Positions 9,054 to 18,060 of a stretch of 50,506 nucleotides of DNA are shown here, piece after piece. Where the stretch lies: contig JALRGX010000148.1 in NCBI GenBank assembly GCA_023259635.1, positions 1-50,506 on the forward strand, in the 5' to 3' direction. Below the pieces are notes generated by a model. That model searched no databases. It was not told the DNA's origin and saw nothing but the letters and a program-made list of their open reading frames with translations. Position 1 is the first letter of the stretch, and each line of letters begins with the position of its first letter. A program made the position numbers and the translations under genes. The stretch comes from Methylotenera sp. (GTDB taxonomy: Bacteria > Pseudomonadota > Gammaproteobacteria > Burkholderiales > Methylophilaceae).

Positions 9054-10541
9054 TTATTTAGCCAGCTTCAAGGTTTGCAACGTTCGTTCGCGTACCCGTT
9101 TTAGCAGGCTGGCATCATCAACCAATGATTCGCCATAGCTTGGTACCAATGCTTTTAATTTTTGCTGCCATTCCGGATTTTTTAACTCGGTTCTAAAGCA
9201 ACGTTCAATTACATCGATCATTGCCTGTACTGAAACAGAGGCGCCGGGTGAAGCGCCTAACAGCGCGGCAATACTACCGTCTTGCGCGCTTACGATTTCG
9301 GTGCCGAATTCAAGCTTGCCACCCTTAGTGTCGCACTTCTTAATGATTTGCACACGCTTGCCGGCATCTTGCAGGTGCCAGTTGCTATCTTTAGCTTGCG
9401 GATAAAAGTTACGCAGAGTTTTCATACGTGACGCATGTGTCTGCAGTGCTTCACCTATCAGATAACGTGTCAGGTCAAAACTATGCCAGGCAACGCTCAG
9501 CAAGGGTTTCAAATTGTCTAGTCTGATAGACTTGAATAAATCCAGATATGAACCTTGCTTTAAGAATTTAGTGGTAAAACCTGCATATGGGCCAAATAGC
9601 AAGGACGGCTGACCATTGATGATTCTTGTGTCTAGATGCGGCACTGACATTGGCGGCGCGCCGAGCGCGGCCTTGCCATAGACTTTACTGTGGTGCTGCT
9701 TGATAACCTCAGGGTCGCTGCACACCAGCCATTGACCGCTGACAGGAAACCCTCCATAGCCCTTACTTTCCGGTATGCCTGATTTTTGTAACAGTTTCAA
9801 TGCACCGCCACCTGCACCAAGAAATACAAAGCCAGCATCAATGCTTGATGTTGCGTTATTATTTATATTCTTCAATTCAACCAGCCAGCGGCCGTTATTG
9901 TTTTGTTTTAATGCAGTTACTTCGGTATCAAGGGAGAGCGTGAAATTATTTCTGGCCTGCAGGGAGCTAATCAGGCTACGGGTCAGGGCGCCAAAATTCA
10001 CATCGCTGCCATAAGCAACACGAGTGGCAGCAAGCGGTAGCTTGTTGCTATCTCTTTGTTGCATTATCAGCGGCATCCATGCTTTCAAGGTTGCTTCATC
10101 ATCGCTAAATTCCATATCCTGAAACAAGTGATGCGCTTTAAGCGCAGCATGGCGCTTACGTAAAAAATCGACATCAGCATCGCCCCAGACAAAACTCAGA
10201 TGCGGTACGGCATTAATGAAGTTTTGCGGAGTTGGCAATATATTCTTTTCGACTAATGATGACCAAAGCTGCAAAGAAACTTCAAAGGAAGCATTAATCG
10301 CTAACGCACGGTTGATTTCAACGTTCCCGGCCGCATCCATCGGGGTGTAATTTAATTCACAGTAACCGGCATGGCCGGTACCGGCATTGTTCCAGGCATC
10401 TGTACTTTCGGTAGCTGCGCCAGATTGGCGTTCTACCATCATGATATTTAATGAGGAATCCAGTTCCGATAACAATGTGGCCAAAGTTGCACTCATCACA
10501 CCGCTACCGACTAATAGCACATCTACTTTTTGATTATTCAT
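9054..10541 (-). CDS. mqo: Malate:quinone oxidoreductase
   Basis: This FAD-dependent peripheral-membrane enzyme oxidises malate to oxaloacetate and passes electrons to quinone. The N-terminus carries the dinucleotide-binding VLLVGSGVMSATLATLLSEL, followed by ERQSGAATESTDAWNNAGTGHAG, which is diagnostic of Mqo. At 495 aa the length is normal. The gene starts 20 bases after the stop of the FHA-decaheme cytochrome gene on the same strand, so it is probably the last gene of that redox operon, an unusual setting for mqo. It is convergent with rlmB, with the REP-like hairpins between them. Confidence 0.96.
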   Translation of the reverse strand: MNNQKVDVLLVGSGVMSATLATLLSELDSSLNIMMVERQSGAATESTDAWNNAGTGHAGYCELNYTPMDAAGNVEINRALAINASFEVSLQLWSSLVEKNILPTPQNFINAVPHLSFVWGDADVDFLRKRHAALKAHHLFQDMEFSDDEATLKAWMPLIMQQRDSNKLPLAATRVAYGSDVNFGALTRSLISSLQARNNFTLSLDTEVTALKQNNNGRWLVELKNINNNATSSIDAGFVFLGAGGGALKLLQKSGIPESKGYGGFPVSGQWLVCSDPEVIKQHHSKVYGKAALGAPPMSVPHLDTRIINGQPSLLFGPYAGFTTKFLKQGSYLDLFKSIRLDNLKPLLSVAWHSFDLTRYLIGEALQTHASRMKTLRNFYPQAKDSNWHLQDAGKRVQIIKKCDTKGGKLEFGTEIVSAQDGSIAALLGASPGASVSVQAMIDVIERCFRTELKNPEWQQKLKALVPSYGESLVDDASLLKRVRERTLQTLKLAK

Positions 10542-10561
10542 ATGGCAAAGGTTAAGTCAAA

Positions 10562-12202
10562 TTATTGATTTTGCTTATTCGCGATGGACAGCAAGACTTC
10601 AACGTCATTGTTATCCAGTTTAGCTGTAGGGTTAAGCCCTTCAGCAAAATGCGAATGGTGGAAATTGTGGCAAGTCATACAATTACTTGCGATACGCTTA
10701 TGTTTGGGCTTGCTGCCCGAGTGGCACTGCAGGCATGATTGGCGGTCCGGTATTGCTACATCCGCGCTGCTTTCCGATTCTTCCACTTTGTGGCAGCTAA
10801 CACATTGTTGCGTGCGATGGGCGCCATGGTTAAATTGCGCCATACTGAACCAGTCCTGGTTGATATACAGGGGGGCTACACGCCAAGGCTGGGCAGCGCT
10901 TTCATTTTCGATTATTTCATGGCAATAGGCACAGCCATTTTTCTTTAAACTATCAGAATAGCTTGAAAACTGTTTAGGTGCGTATAGCTTTAATGCGTTA
11001 AATACGTTTTGTTCGTTACCGTGTGGTACGGTTATTTTAAGTTCTTTAGGACCTAGCTCCAGTTCTTTGGCGTGGCAGGAGACACAATTGTTTTTAAAAG
11101 TGAGCGGTTTGAAACGCATCTCCTTACCTTCAGGTGCGTGACAATTGGTGCAGGAGAGTTCACGCACGTCCCATATCCCGTTTGGCCCCTGCACCTTGCC
11201 TGTGTGCTGGTAATGCGGGAATTTGAGCCCGGATTTCTCAACTAAACGTGCTTTATCAGACTGCAGGATCCTTTCAATATCCGTAGACTTGGGACCGGTT
11301 TTAAATGTTAATTTAAACTCGGGATGGTCGCGGTCAAAGTCGTGAACGTTGGCGAGCGTTGATTTTGTATTAATCGCTTTAATATTGCCATGGCATTTTA
11401 TGCACATACCATTATCTTGTTTTGCCAGTGGATGCGGCGCTTTATGTTCTTCGTGGCATTCAGCACAACGCGTAGTGCCGATATAGCGATGTTTTGCATT
11501 GAAGGCGCTTTTCTGTAATACAGGGTTGGCTATGTGCGGTCCGATGTCCTGATGACAGGTCATGCAGGCTTTATCTGATACTTTCTGTAACGGAACCTGA
11601 TGGCAGTTAAAGCACTGCGAGCCAAAATGCATATGTGAAGCTGATATGCGCCCTGGGCTCCATACGCGATCAAATCCAATCGGTAACTCTGCCACAGCCT
11701 TGTGAACAGAGGGTATCAGGTTTTGTGCCAGAGGCAAGGCCAAGGCAATCAAGGCAATCAATACAGCAAGCAATAACGATAAGCGTCTTTTAAAAGATGA
11801 TGCGCCTGTAAGCGGTTGATGCGTGCGTGCTTTCAGGTCCTGAAAATCATCCGGCAGACGATGTGCCAATACCAGTGAAATGGCAAGGTTGACATCCGGC
11901 GGTGCAGGTTCAACTTTTAGTTCATACGGTCCCACCATGACCTTGCTGCCATGGGTAAGTACACTCCCCGGTACGATGGCGCCATCGATCTCCAGCTCGC
12001 CATTTAATGCCTGTACCACAAACAGGCCTTCATCATTTTGCTTGATAACAGCATGGTGCATAGACAAGCGTGGGTCAGGAAGGTGTACATTACATTCAGC
12101 ACCGCGGCCAAGTGTAAGCTCGTGAGCTGCAATGGTACGGTAGCTTCTAACCGGTAGGCCGCGTGAGTTATAGGTAATTTTTATTAAAAGGCAATTAAAC
12201 AT
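10562..12202 (-). CDS. FHA domain-decaheme cytochrome c fusion protein
   Basis: In the 546 aa, residues ~1-105 form a forkhead-associated domain (LTLGRGAECNVHLPDPRLSMHHAVI). FHA domains bind phosphothreonine; here the glycine-arginine and the serine are kept, but the following arginine is M. A cytoplasmic linker and one membrane segment (~140-162) follow. From ~195 to ~520 there are ten CxxCH heme motifs (CFNCH, CMTCH, CAECH, CIKCH, CTNCH, CVSCH, CAYCH, CVSCH, CLQCH, CMTCH). The layout predicts FHA in the cytoplasm and ten c-type hemes in the periplasm. It lies 9 bases after the membrane cytochrome gene and 20 before mqo. An electron-transfer role is inferred and the partners are unknown. Confidence 0.85.
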   Translation of the reverse strand: MFNCLLIKITYNSRGLPVRSYRTIAAHELTLGRGAECNVHLPDPRLSMHHAVIKQNDEGLFVVQALNGELEIDGAIVPGSVLTHGSKVMVGPYELKVEPAPPDVNLAISLVLAHRLPDDFQDLKARTHQPLTGASSFKRRLSLLLAVLIALIALALPLAQNLIPSVHKAVAELPIGFDRVWSPGRISASHMHFGSQCFNCHQVPLQKVSDKACMTCHQDIGPHIANPVLQKSAFNAKHRYIGTTRCAECHEEHKAPHPLAKQDNGMCIKCHGNIKAINTKSTLANVHDFDRDHPEFKLTFKTGPKSTDIERILQSDKARLVEKSGLKFPHYQHTGKVQGPNGIWDVRELSCTNCHAPEGKEMRFKPLTFKNNCVSCHAKELELGPKELKITVPHGNEQNVFNALKLYAPKQFSSYSDSLKKNGCAYCHEIIENESAAQPWRVAPLYINQDWFSMAQFNHGAHRTQQCVSCHKVEESESSADVAIPDRQSCLQCHSGSKPKHKRIASNCMTCHNFHHSHFAEGLNPTAKLDNNDVEVLLSIANKQNQ

Positions 12203-12211
12203 GTGATTTTT

Positions 12212-13042
12212 TTACCAATAAACAAATACGGCGATAATGTGAGCCGTCATGGCGACCAGCAGTGCAATCGTAAAAGGAACATGCAGGTAAAGCCAGATAC
12301 CTAATCTTGCACGATACATTAAATCCTGGCGGGCGCGTTTCACGAGTGATAAACGGCGCACCATGATCGTGTATAACTCGCGGTGTAATTTGCGTTGGTC
12401 AGGTGTCAATGAGTTGGCCATGGCTGTCAGGTCATCTACAGCCTGTGCAGAAGGGCAGTTGGGTTGGTAGCCGCGTAGCTGGTCAATCAAGCCCAAGCCT
12501 ATGGATGTTTCGCGGCAGGCACGTGAAACTGTGTTGTTAATGGCATCAGGCATAACTAAAGCAATCTGGCGCGCGAGTTTATCCGCTTCGGCTATACGCA
12601 GTAATAAACTATCCAGGCTATCCTCGCCCATGTTTTCACTCATCTGGCGCGGATAAATCATGTAGGTGTAGTTACCAAAAAAACCGCTGGCCACCACCAC
12701 CAGTAATAGACCATAAGCAAGGGTATGGATATTAAAACCGTAGTGAAACCCACTATGCAGGGTAACCAGTACTGTCATGGCGGTGCCCAGGTAAATGTGG
12801 GCGGATAACCAGCTCTGTGTAGAACCGCTGCTGCGGTAACGTCTCTTACGAACGCCGTACCACGCCATCCATAACACCATCAGTGCAGAAACCGTACCCA
12901 AACCATACCCCAGAACGCTGCCGCCATAATGGCCTACTGCCGGTTCAAAGATCAGATAGGCGGCGAAGGCGATCAGAATTACAACGACTGCAATTTTGAA
13001 ATAGCGGTAATTTTTATAATCGAAAATATTGCCACGCTGCAT
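12212..13042 (-). CDS. Membrane b-type cytochrome-like subunit
   Basis: This 276-aa protein has about five hydrophobic segments, near 15-35, 40-62, 80-100, 105-130 and 248-274. Histidines lie inside or next to helices (HIYLGTAMTVLVTLHSGFHYGF; LHVPFTIALLVAMTAHIIAVF), as in diheme b-type subunits of respiratory complexes. A soluble loop of ~110 residues (about 135-245) separates the last helix. It sits 12 bases downstream of the flavin/Fe-S gene and 9 bases upstream of the decaheme gene, so it would be the membrane link between them. I do not recognise a named family. The heme assignment is inferred from histidine placement. Confidence 0.75.
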   Translation of the reverse strand: MQRGNIFDYKNYRYFKIAVVVILIAFAAYLIFEPAVGHYGGSVLGYGLGTVSALMVLWMAWYGVRKRRYRSSGSTQSWLSAHIYLGTAMTVLVTLHSGFHYGFNIHTLAYGLLLVVVASGFFGNYTYMIYPRQMSENMGEDSLDSLLLRIAEADKLARQIALVMPDAINNTVSRACRETSIGLGLIDQLRGYQPNCPSAQAVDDLTAMANSLTPDQRKLHRELYTIMVRRLSLVKRARQDLMYRARLGIWLYLHVPFTIALLVAMTAHIIAVFVYW

Positions 13043-13054
13043 TAGCTGATCTTT

Positions 13055-15511
13055 CTATTCTTCATCAGAGCCCAATAAGTTGACTTCACCTGCCGTACCG
13101 CTTGCATAGCCCAAAAGCCCTTCAGGGTTTACACGAAGCGCGGCCCCGACCGGGCAAGCGCGTACGCACACAGGACCTTCTTCAATGTCCTTGCACATAT
13201 CACATTTAACGGCGACTTTAGTGCCTTCCTTATCATTGGGTATTCTGGGGGTAATGCCCAACAGCATTTGCCACAGGCTGCGCTCCTGCTGCTCATGAAT
13301 GACCGCCATCTGGATAACATCATAAGGACAGTTCTGCTGACAGTTTCCGCAGCCGATACAGCTATCGTCGATATAAACCTCACCATGCGGAGCGCGATGG
13401 ATAGCATCGGGCGGGCAGTCTTTCATGCAGTGCGGATGTTCGCAATGCCGGCATGAGGTGGGCACACGAATGTTGGCAAAGATCGGCCCTGTTTCTCGGT
13501 CCAGGCGCGATGCGCCGCCATGGGTGCTGGCGCAAGCCTCTTCACAATGGTTGCAGCGTACACATAGAGATTCATCTATCAACAGCACATCAGTCGCTTC
13601 ACCCACACCTTGCTGGATCAGGAACGAGATCAGGTTGGATTGTGTAGACTGGCTGGTGAGTGATCCGCCGCCGCTAGGTGCATTCTCCAGTTGCTCGCGT
13701 TTTTCCTGATCCTGCAGGTGTTGGAGATAGCGTGCGTCGAGCGCGCTGCGTATTTCAGGGTTGCGTGCAATGATTTCGCGCATGCGATCTGCTTTAATCA
13801 GCACGGCTTCTGTTGCCACTGCAGCGCGAACCGTAGCATAGCGCGGGTCACCTGAAACCAGCGACATCTCGCCTACATAATTGCCTGCTGCCACATAGAA
13901 CAACACGACCTCCCGGCCAGCGATCATGCGCGAAACTGTGACTGAACCGCTTTGAATCAGGTAAAGGCCGTCAGCATCATCACCCTCATGAAAAATTTCC
14001 TCACCCGCAGCAAAGCTTTTCAGTGTGGCATGGCTAGCTACATCATTAAGTTCTTCTTCGCTCAATGAAAGGCCTATGCATATTTGTACAACAGTCTTGA
14101 TTGCAACCTCATTCAGAACGCGGCGCATAGACTGCACCGAGTTAATCAGCTTTTGCATGAGTCGGCGCGGAGTTTCAATCAGTACACATCTGGTGCGGGC
14201 GCGTACAGTTCCAGGCCTGCGGCGACCGGAAACCAGTGCCATTTCGCCGAAAAAGTCACCGGTTTTCAGTTCGTCGTCGGGGATTTCATCGTCGTCGATT
14301 AAAACATCCAGTTCACCTTCAACGATAAAAAAGAAAGTTGTGCTGTAATCATTACGCTTGAAAATATAATCACCGGGTTCAGGCAGCAATATATTGCTTT
14401 CCATCACAAGCTCACGCAACTGCAGGGTACTGAGCATGGCTAGTAACGGCACGTTTTTCTGTATTTTTACCAGAACATCATCTACACCGCGATCATCGCA
14501 AAAGCTGGAGAACTTTGCGCGCAGCAATTCTGTGTCTGCGGATTCCACCGGGTTGCCAAGAATGTGCTCAATAACCTCATAGCCCTGGTTGATACCCTGT
14601 TTAATCAGAGGGTAACCGGCAAGTGCACCGATAATATAAAGACCGGGCACATTGGATTCGTAACTTGAGGAGAGCAGGGGCTGGGCGCCAGCATCCTCGG
14701 TTGGGAAGGCAACACCGAAATTTTCCAACACGGGGCGTGAGGGTAGTGCGCCAAGACGGGCAATTACCCTGTGACAAGGGATGCGCTCAACCCCATTGGG
14801 CGTTGTCGCAAACAGTGTAATAGGAAAGTCACCGCTACTGTTTTCTTCAATGGACTGCGGTTTAGTCTGCAGTAACCAGTCTACAGTGTTTTTTTGTCTG
14901 GCCTCGGTCAAGAGGTTAAGGTTGCTGTCTTTAAGATTGCTGAAATCTTCAGCACGATTAAGAATAATGACCTGGTTGCGGCCGGTAAGCGCCAACGCAT
15001 TTTCTACGCCGGTATCACCGCCGCCGATAACTACGATTGTTTCGTTCTGATAGGCATCAGGGTCGTCCAGGTGATACTGAACCTGAGGCAGGTCGCCGCC
15101 CGGGATTTCCAGTTTGCGCAGATTGCCTTGTACGCCGATTGCCAGAATCACATGGTCAGCAGTAAGTTTTTCGCCATCTTCCAGTTGCACCTTAAGATGT
15201 TTTGCTGTGCGTGAAATGCCGGTAACTTTAGCGTTATAGCGTATGTTGATTTTGTGATCCGCTATTGTTCTTTCCCAGGTTTCCAGTATGTTTTCACGTA
15301 GCGATGCCCTGAACGGAAGGGCGCTACGTAACGGCAGGGCACGCGGTTCCGCCATGACCAGTTTACGGCGTTGATAGTGGCGAATTGTATCAGCAGCAGC
15401 AGGAGCAGCTTCAAGCAGCAAATAATCTGCTGCCTGCTCGGCAGCACGGGTTGCGGCTGACAATCCGCTGGGACCCCCGCCGATAATGATAATATTGAAG
15501 TGTTTACGCAT
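13055..15511 (-). CDS. NAD(P)/FAD oxidoreductase with two cyclic-nucleotide-binding domains and four-cluster ferredoxin module
   Basis: This 818-aa fusion has four parts. (1) ~1-320 is a thioredoxin-reductase-like flavoprotein with FAD motif IIIIGGGPSGLSAA and NAD(P) motif VVIGGGDTGVENAL; no redox-active CxxC is seen in this part. (2) ~350-460 and (3) ~475-590 are two cNMP-binding folds with phosphate-cassette-like FGEMALVSGRRRPGTVRA and VGEMSLVSGDPRYATVRA. (4) ~645-790 has four 4Fe-4S cysteine sets (CVRCNHCEEAC, CRHCEHPHCMKDC, CIGCGNCQQNC, CDMCK with CVRAC), as in DmsB/NrfC-type electron-transfer subunits. There is no HTH, so it is not a CRP-type regulator. It is first in a minus-strand operon with the b-type and decaheme proteins. 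NAD(P)H-to-cytochrome electron transfer gated by a nucleotide is inference. Confidence 0.88.
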   Translation of the reverse strand: MRKHFNIIIIGGGPSGLSAATRAAEQAADYLLLEAAPAAADTIRHYQRRKLVMAEPRALPLRSALPFRASLRENILETWERTIADHKINIRYNAKVTGISRTAKHLKVQLEDGEKLTADHVILAIGVQGNLRKLEIPGGDLPQVQYHLDDPDAYQNETIVVIGGGDTGVENALALTGRNQVIILNRAEDFSNLKDSNLNLLTEARQKNTVDWLLQTKPQSIEENSSGDFPITLFATTPNGVERIPCHRVIARLGALPSRPVLENFGVAFPTEDAGAQPLLSSSYESNVPGLYIIGALAGYPLIKQGINQGYEVIEHILGNPVESADTELLRAKFSSFCDDRGVDDVLVKIQKNVPLLAMLSTLQLRELVMESNILLPEPGDYIFKRNDYSTTFFFIVEGELDVLIDDDEIPDDELKTGDFFGEMALVSGRRRPGTVRARTRCVLIETPRRLMQKLINSVQSMRRVLNEVAIKTVVQICIGLSLSEEELNDVASHATLKSFAAGEEIFHEGDDADGLYLIQSGSVTVSRMIAGREVVLFYVAAGNYVGEMSLVSGDPRYATVRAAVATEAVLIKADRMREIIARNPEIRSALDARYLQHLQDQEKREQLENAPSGGGSLTSQSTQSNLISFLIQQGVGEATDVLLIDESLCVRCNHCEEACASTHGGASRLDRETGPIFANIRVPTSCRHCEHPHCMKDCPPDAIHRAPHGEVYIDDSCIGCGNCQQNCPYDVIQMAVIHEQQERSLWQMLLGITPRIPNDKEGTKVAVKCDMCKDIEEGPVCVRACPVGAALRVNPEGLLGYASGTAGEVNLLGSDEE

Positions 15512-15662
15512 TTAACGCAATTATACTTTTATACTGTAGTTAAGTGGTGCCATATATATTGATATATTTGAATATCCAGATCAGTGTTGATGCCAGAATT
15601 CATGTTATTTTTTTTGTTAGTAATCATTTGTTTGAATTATTTAAAAGAATTGTAAGGTAAAT

Positions 15663-16103
15663 ATGGATAAGTTCATGCAGGCGGCGATTGAAGAAGCGCG
15701 AATGGGTTTGGCTGAAGGCGGCATTCCTATTGGTTCGGTAATTGTGCATCAAGGGCGCATTATTGGCAGGGGACATAACCAGCGTGTACAGCGTGGCAGT
15801 GCTATTTTGCATGGGGAAATGGCAGCATTTGAGAATGCAGGCCGTCAACCAGCCAAGGTTTATGAAGAGTCTGTGTTGTACACCACGCTCTCGCCTTGCT
15901 CGATGTGTACTGGAGCCATTCTGCTTTATGGAATTCCGAAAGTGATTATCGGCGAGAACCAAACGTTTATGGGTGAAGAGGAGTTGCTGAAGTCCAGGGG
16001 CGTAGAAGTTGTTGTTTTGCAGGACGAAAGCTGCATAGAATTAATGCGTAGCTTTATTAAAGCAAAGCCGCAGCTGTGGAATGAGGATATCGGCGTTACC
16101 TAA
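15663..16103 (+). CDS. Cytosine deaminase of the yeast (FCY1/CDA-fold) type
   Basis: This 146-aa zinc deaminase has the catalytic HGEMAA and PCSMC motifs. It reads closely like Saccharomyces cytosine deaminase from memory: GRGHNQR, GSAILHGEMAAFENAGR, VYEESVLYTTLSPCSMCTGA, YGIPKVIIGEN, RGVEVVVLQDE and the C-terminal WNEDIG. Deamination of cytosine to uracil in pyrimidine salvage is therefore more likely than TadA or guanine-deaminase activity. Bacteria more often use the unrelated amidohydrolase CodA. It is divergent from the redox operon (150-bp gap) and convergent with selO. ATG 15663 follows TAAGGT by a few bases. The substrate assignment is by recalled similarity only. Confidence 0.8.
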   Translation: MDKFMQAAIEEARMGLAEGGIPIGSVIVHQGRIIGRGHNQRVQRGSAILHGEMAAFENAGRQPAKVYEESVLYTTLSPCSMCTGAILLYGIPKVIIGENQTFMGEEELLKSRGVEVVVLQDESCIELMRSFIKAKPQLWNEDIGVT

Positions 16104-16138
16104 AGCAGGCTGATGTATCATCTGGCCACCGATAAGCC

Positions 16139-17620
16139 TCAGGTACCGCAAAACGTTTTGTAGTAGGTGTCAAATGCTGGTTCTGGGGCCTGCATGAATT
16201 CAGCATAATCTTCTCTAGCGTTGTATGGGTCTGAAATTGCGCTTAGAAGCCTTTCTAACGGTTTCAGGTTGTTGTGGTCAACCGCTGCTTTTAACGCTTC
16301 TTCAACCAAATGGTTGCGCGGGATAATCGCCGGATTGGATTGATCCATCAATGCCAGGCTCTGGGCAGCGGTTTCAGCTTGCCTGGATAGCCGTGCCTCC
16401 CAATGCCGCATCCAGCTCTGAAAGCCAGCATCATGATAAATTTGCATTGCTTTTATTGCATCTTTTCCTAATGTCTTGAATGTATTGGTATAGTCAGCCT
16501 TGTTTTTCTGCATATACATCAACAGATCTTCTACAAGTTTTAAATCATCAGCTTCCTGGTTAAACAGGCCCAGTTTTTTTCGCATACCGTCAAGCCAGTA
16601 TTCCAGGAATATCGCAGGAAACTTTTCCAATAACCCTTTTGCAATAGCGATAGATTGAACTTCATCAGCTTGCAGCAAGGGCAGCAGAGTTTCAGCAAAC
16701 CTGAACAAGTTCCAGTGGGCGATTGGCGCCTGATTGCCGAAGGCGTAGCGACCATTGCTATCTATGGAGCTGAACACGGTGGCCGGATCATAGCTGTTCA
16801 TAAAAGCACACGGGCCATAATCAATGGTTTCTCCGCATATGCTCACATTGTCAGTATTCATCACGCCATGAATAAACCCGACATGCATCCATTTGGCTAT
16901 TAGCGATGCTTGTAAATCGATAACCTTTTCAAGAAGTAGAGCGTATTTATTTTCTGCTTCTGCAATTTCCGGAAAATGTCGATGAATTGTATAGTCAGCT
17001 AACTCAGCAAGTACCTCGTGATTTTGAGTGGTAGCAGCATACTGAAAAGTCCCGACACGAATATGGCTGGATGCAACACGGGTTAAAACCGCGCCCGGAT
17101 ATGCATCATCCCGATAAACAGTTTCACCGGTCGTAACTACCGCCAGGCTTCTTGTGGTGGGGATTCCCAAGGCACACATCGCTTCACTGATAACGTATTC
17201 GCGCAGCATTGGGCCTAGTGCTGCGCGTCCGTCACCTGAGCGTGAATATACCGTTCTTCCCGCGCCTTTTAGTTGTATATCGAATCGATTGTTTTCTGGC
17301 GTGATATGCTCACCCAACAGTATCGCGCGACCATCGCCCAGCATATTAAATCCGCCAAATTGATGGCCGGCATAAGCCTGAGCAATAGGGGTCGCCGTGG
17401 TAAATACTGCATTACCGCCAAGGAATTCAGCACCTTCTTTTTCAAGAACTTCAGGATTTAAACCCAAGGTTTTTGCAAGCTGATGATTGAGTAATAAAAG
17501 GCTGGGGTTCTTTGTATTTTCTGGCTGTTGCTTTTGGTACAGCGCTGAAGCCAATTTTGCATAACTATTGTCGAACTTGAAGCCAGATAGTTCTGCTTTT
17601 AAATGTGCAGGGGGGTTCAT
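16139..17620 (-). CDS. selO: Protein adenylyltransferase SelO (YdiU family)
   Basis: This 493-aa pseudokinase-fold protein transfers AMP from ATP to protein Ser/Thr/Tyr residues. Family signatures visible are AYAGHQFGGFNMLGDGRAILLGE, QLKGAGRTVYSRSGDGRAALGPMLREYVISEAM, SHIRVGTFQYAA, HGVMNTDNVSI (catalytic-loop equivalent) and IDYGPCAFMNSYDP (metal-binding). It ends FCGT, with a cysteine at the position occupied by selenocysteine in animal SelO. The length is typical. It is convergent with the deaminase gene, with 35 bases between the stops. Confidence 0.95.
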   Translation of the reverse strand: MNPPAHLKAELSGFKFDNSYAKLASALYQKQQPENTKNPSLLLLNHQLAKTLGLNPEVLEKEGAEFLGGNAVFTTATPIAQAYAGHQFGGFNMLGDGRAILLGEHITPENNRFDIQLKGAGRTVYSRSGDGRAALGPMLREYVISEAMCALGIPTTRSLAVVTTGETVYRDDAYPGAVLTRVASSHIRVGTFQYAATTQNHEVLAELADYTIHRHFPEIAEAENKYALLLEKVIDLQASLIAKWMHVGFIHGVMNTDNVSICGETIDYGPCAFMNSYDPATVFSSIDSNGRYAFGNQAPIAHWNLFRFAETLLPLLQADEVQSIAIAKGLLEKFPAIFLEYWLDGMRKKLGLFNQEADDLKLVEDLLMYMQKNKADYTNTFKTLGKDAIKAMQIYHDAGFQSWMRHWEARLSRQAETAAQSLALMDQSNPAIIPRNHLVEEALKAAVDHNNLKPLERLLSAISDPYNAREDYAEFMQAPEPAFDTYYKTFCGT

Positions 17621-17788
17621 TTTTGAATAATGTTTACTAAATTAGTAGGATATTAAGCAAATAAGAAACTGATGGCAATAAAATATCTATATTTAGAGGT
17701 CATTACTGGCCACCTAATTGCATCAGGTTGCACTACCCAAACTTTGTTAGAAAACGTTATAGTTTAAATAAACTAAACGGAGGAAGTT

Positions 17789-18060
17789 ATGGCAAGGTAA
17801 CGATTTGCTGAGGAATTCAAATCTGAAGCAGTAAGACAGGTGGTTTAACGTGGTTATTTGGTTACAGATGTTGCTAATCAGCGCAAAATCTCTACAAGTG
17901 GGTAAAAGCATCGAGCCCAACAGATAAAGAGAAAGACAAAGTCGAACTCATCGAAGTAAAACGTGAGAATCTCCGGTTACGTGCAGAGTAGGTGCGAGCA
18001 TAGGAAGAGCGTGACATTCTAAAAAAGGCCGCAGCGTACTTTACAAGACAGCCCGAGTGA
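17789..18060 (+). pseudogene. IS3-family orfA (HTH protein) remnant
   Basis: The segment starts with GGAGG and an ATG, then reads MAR-stop-RFAEEFKSEAVRQVV-stop-RGYLVTDVA, which matches the start of IS3-type OrfA (a tnp HTH protein) interrupted by stop codons and a short deletion near 17880. Further on, KEKDKVELIEVKRENLRLRAE-stop corresponds to the leucine-zipper part that normally follows. It cannot encode a functional protein. Confidence 0.75.
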
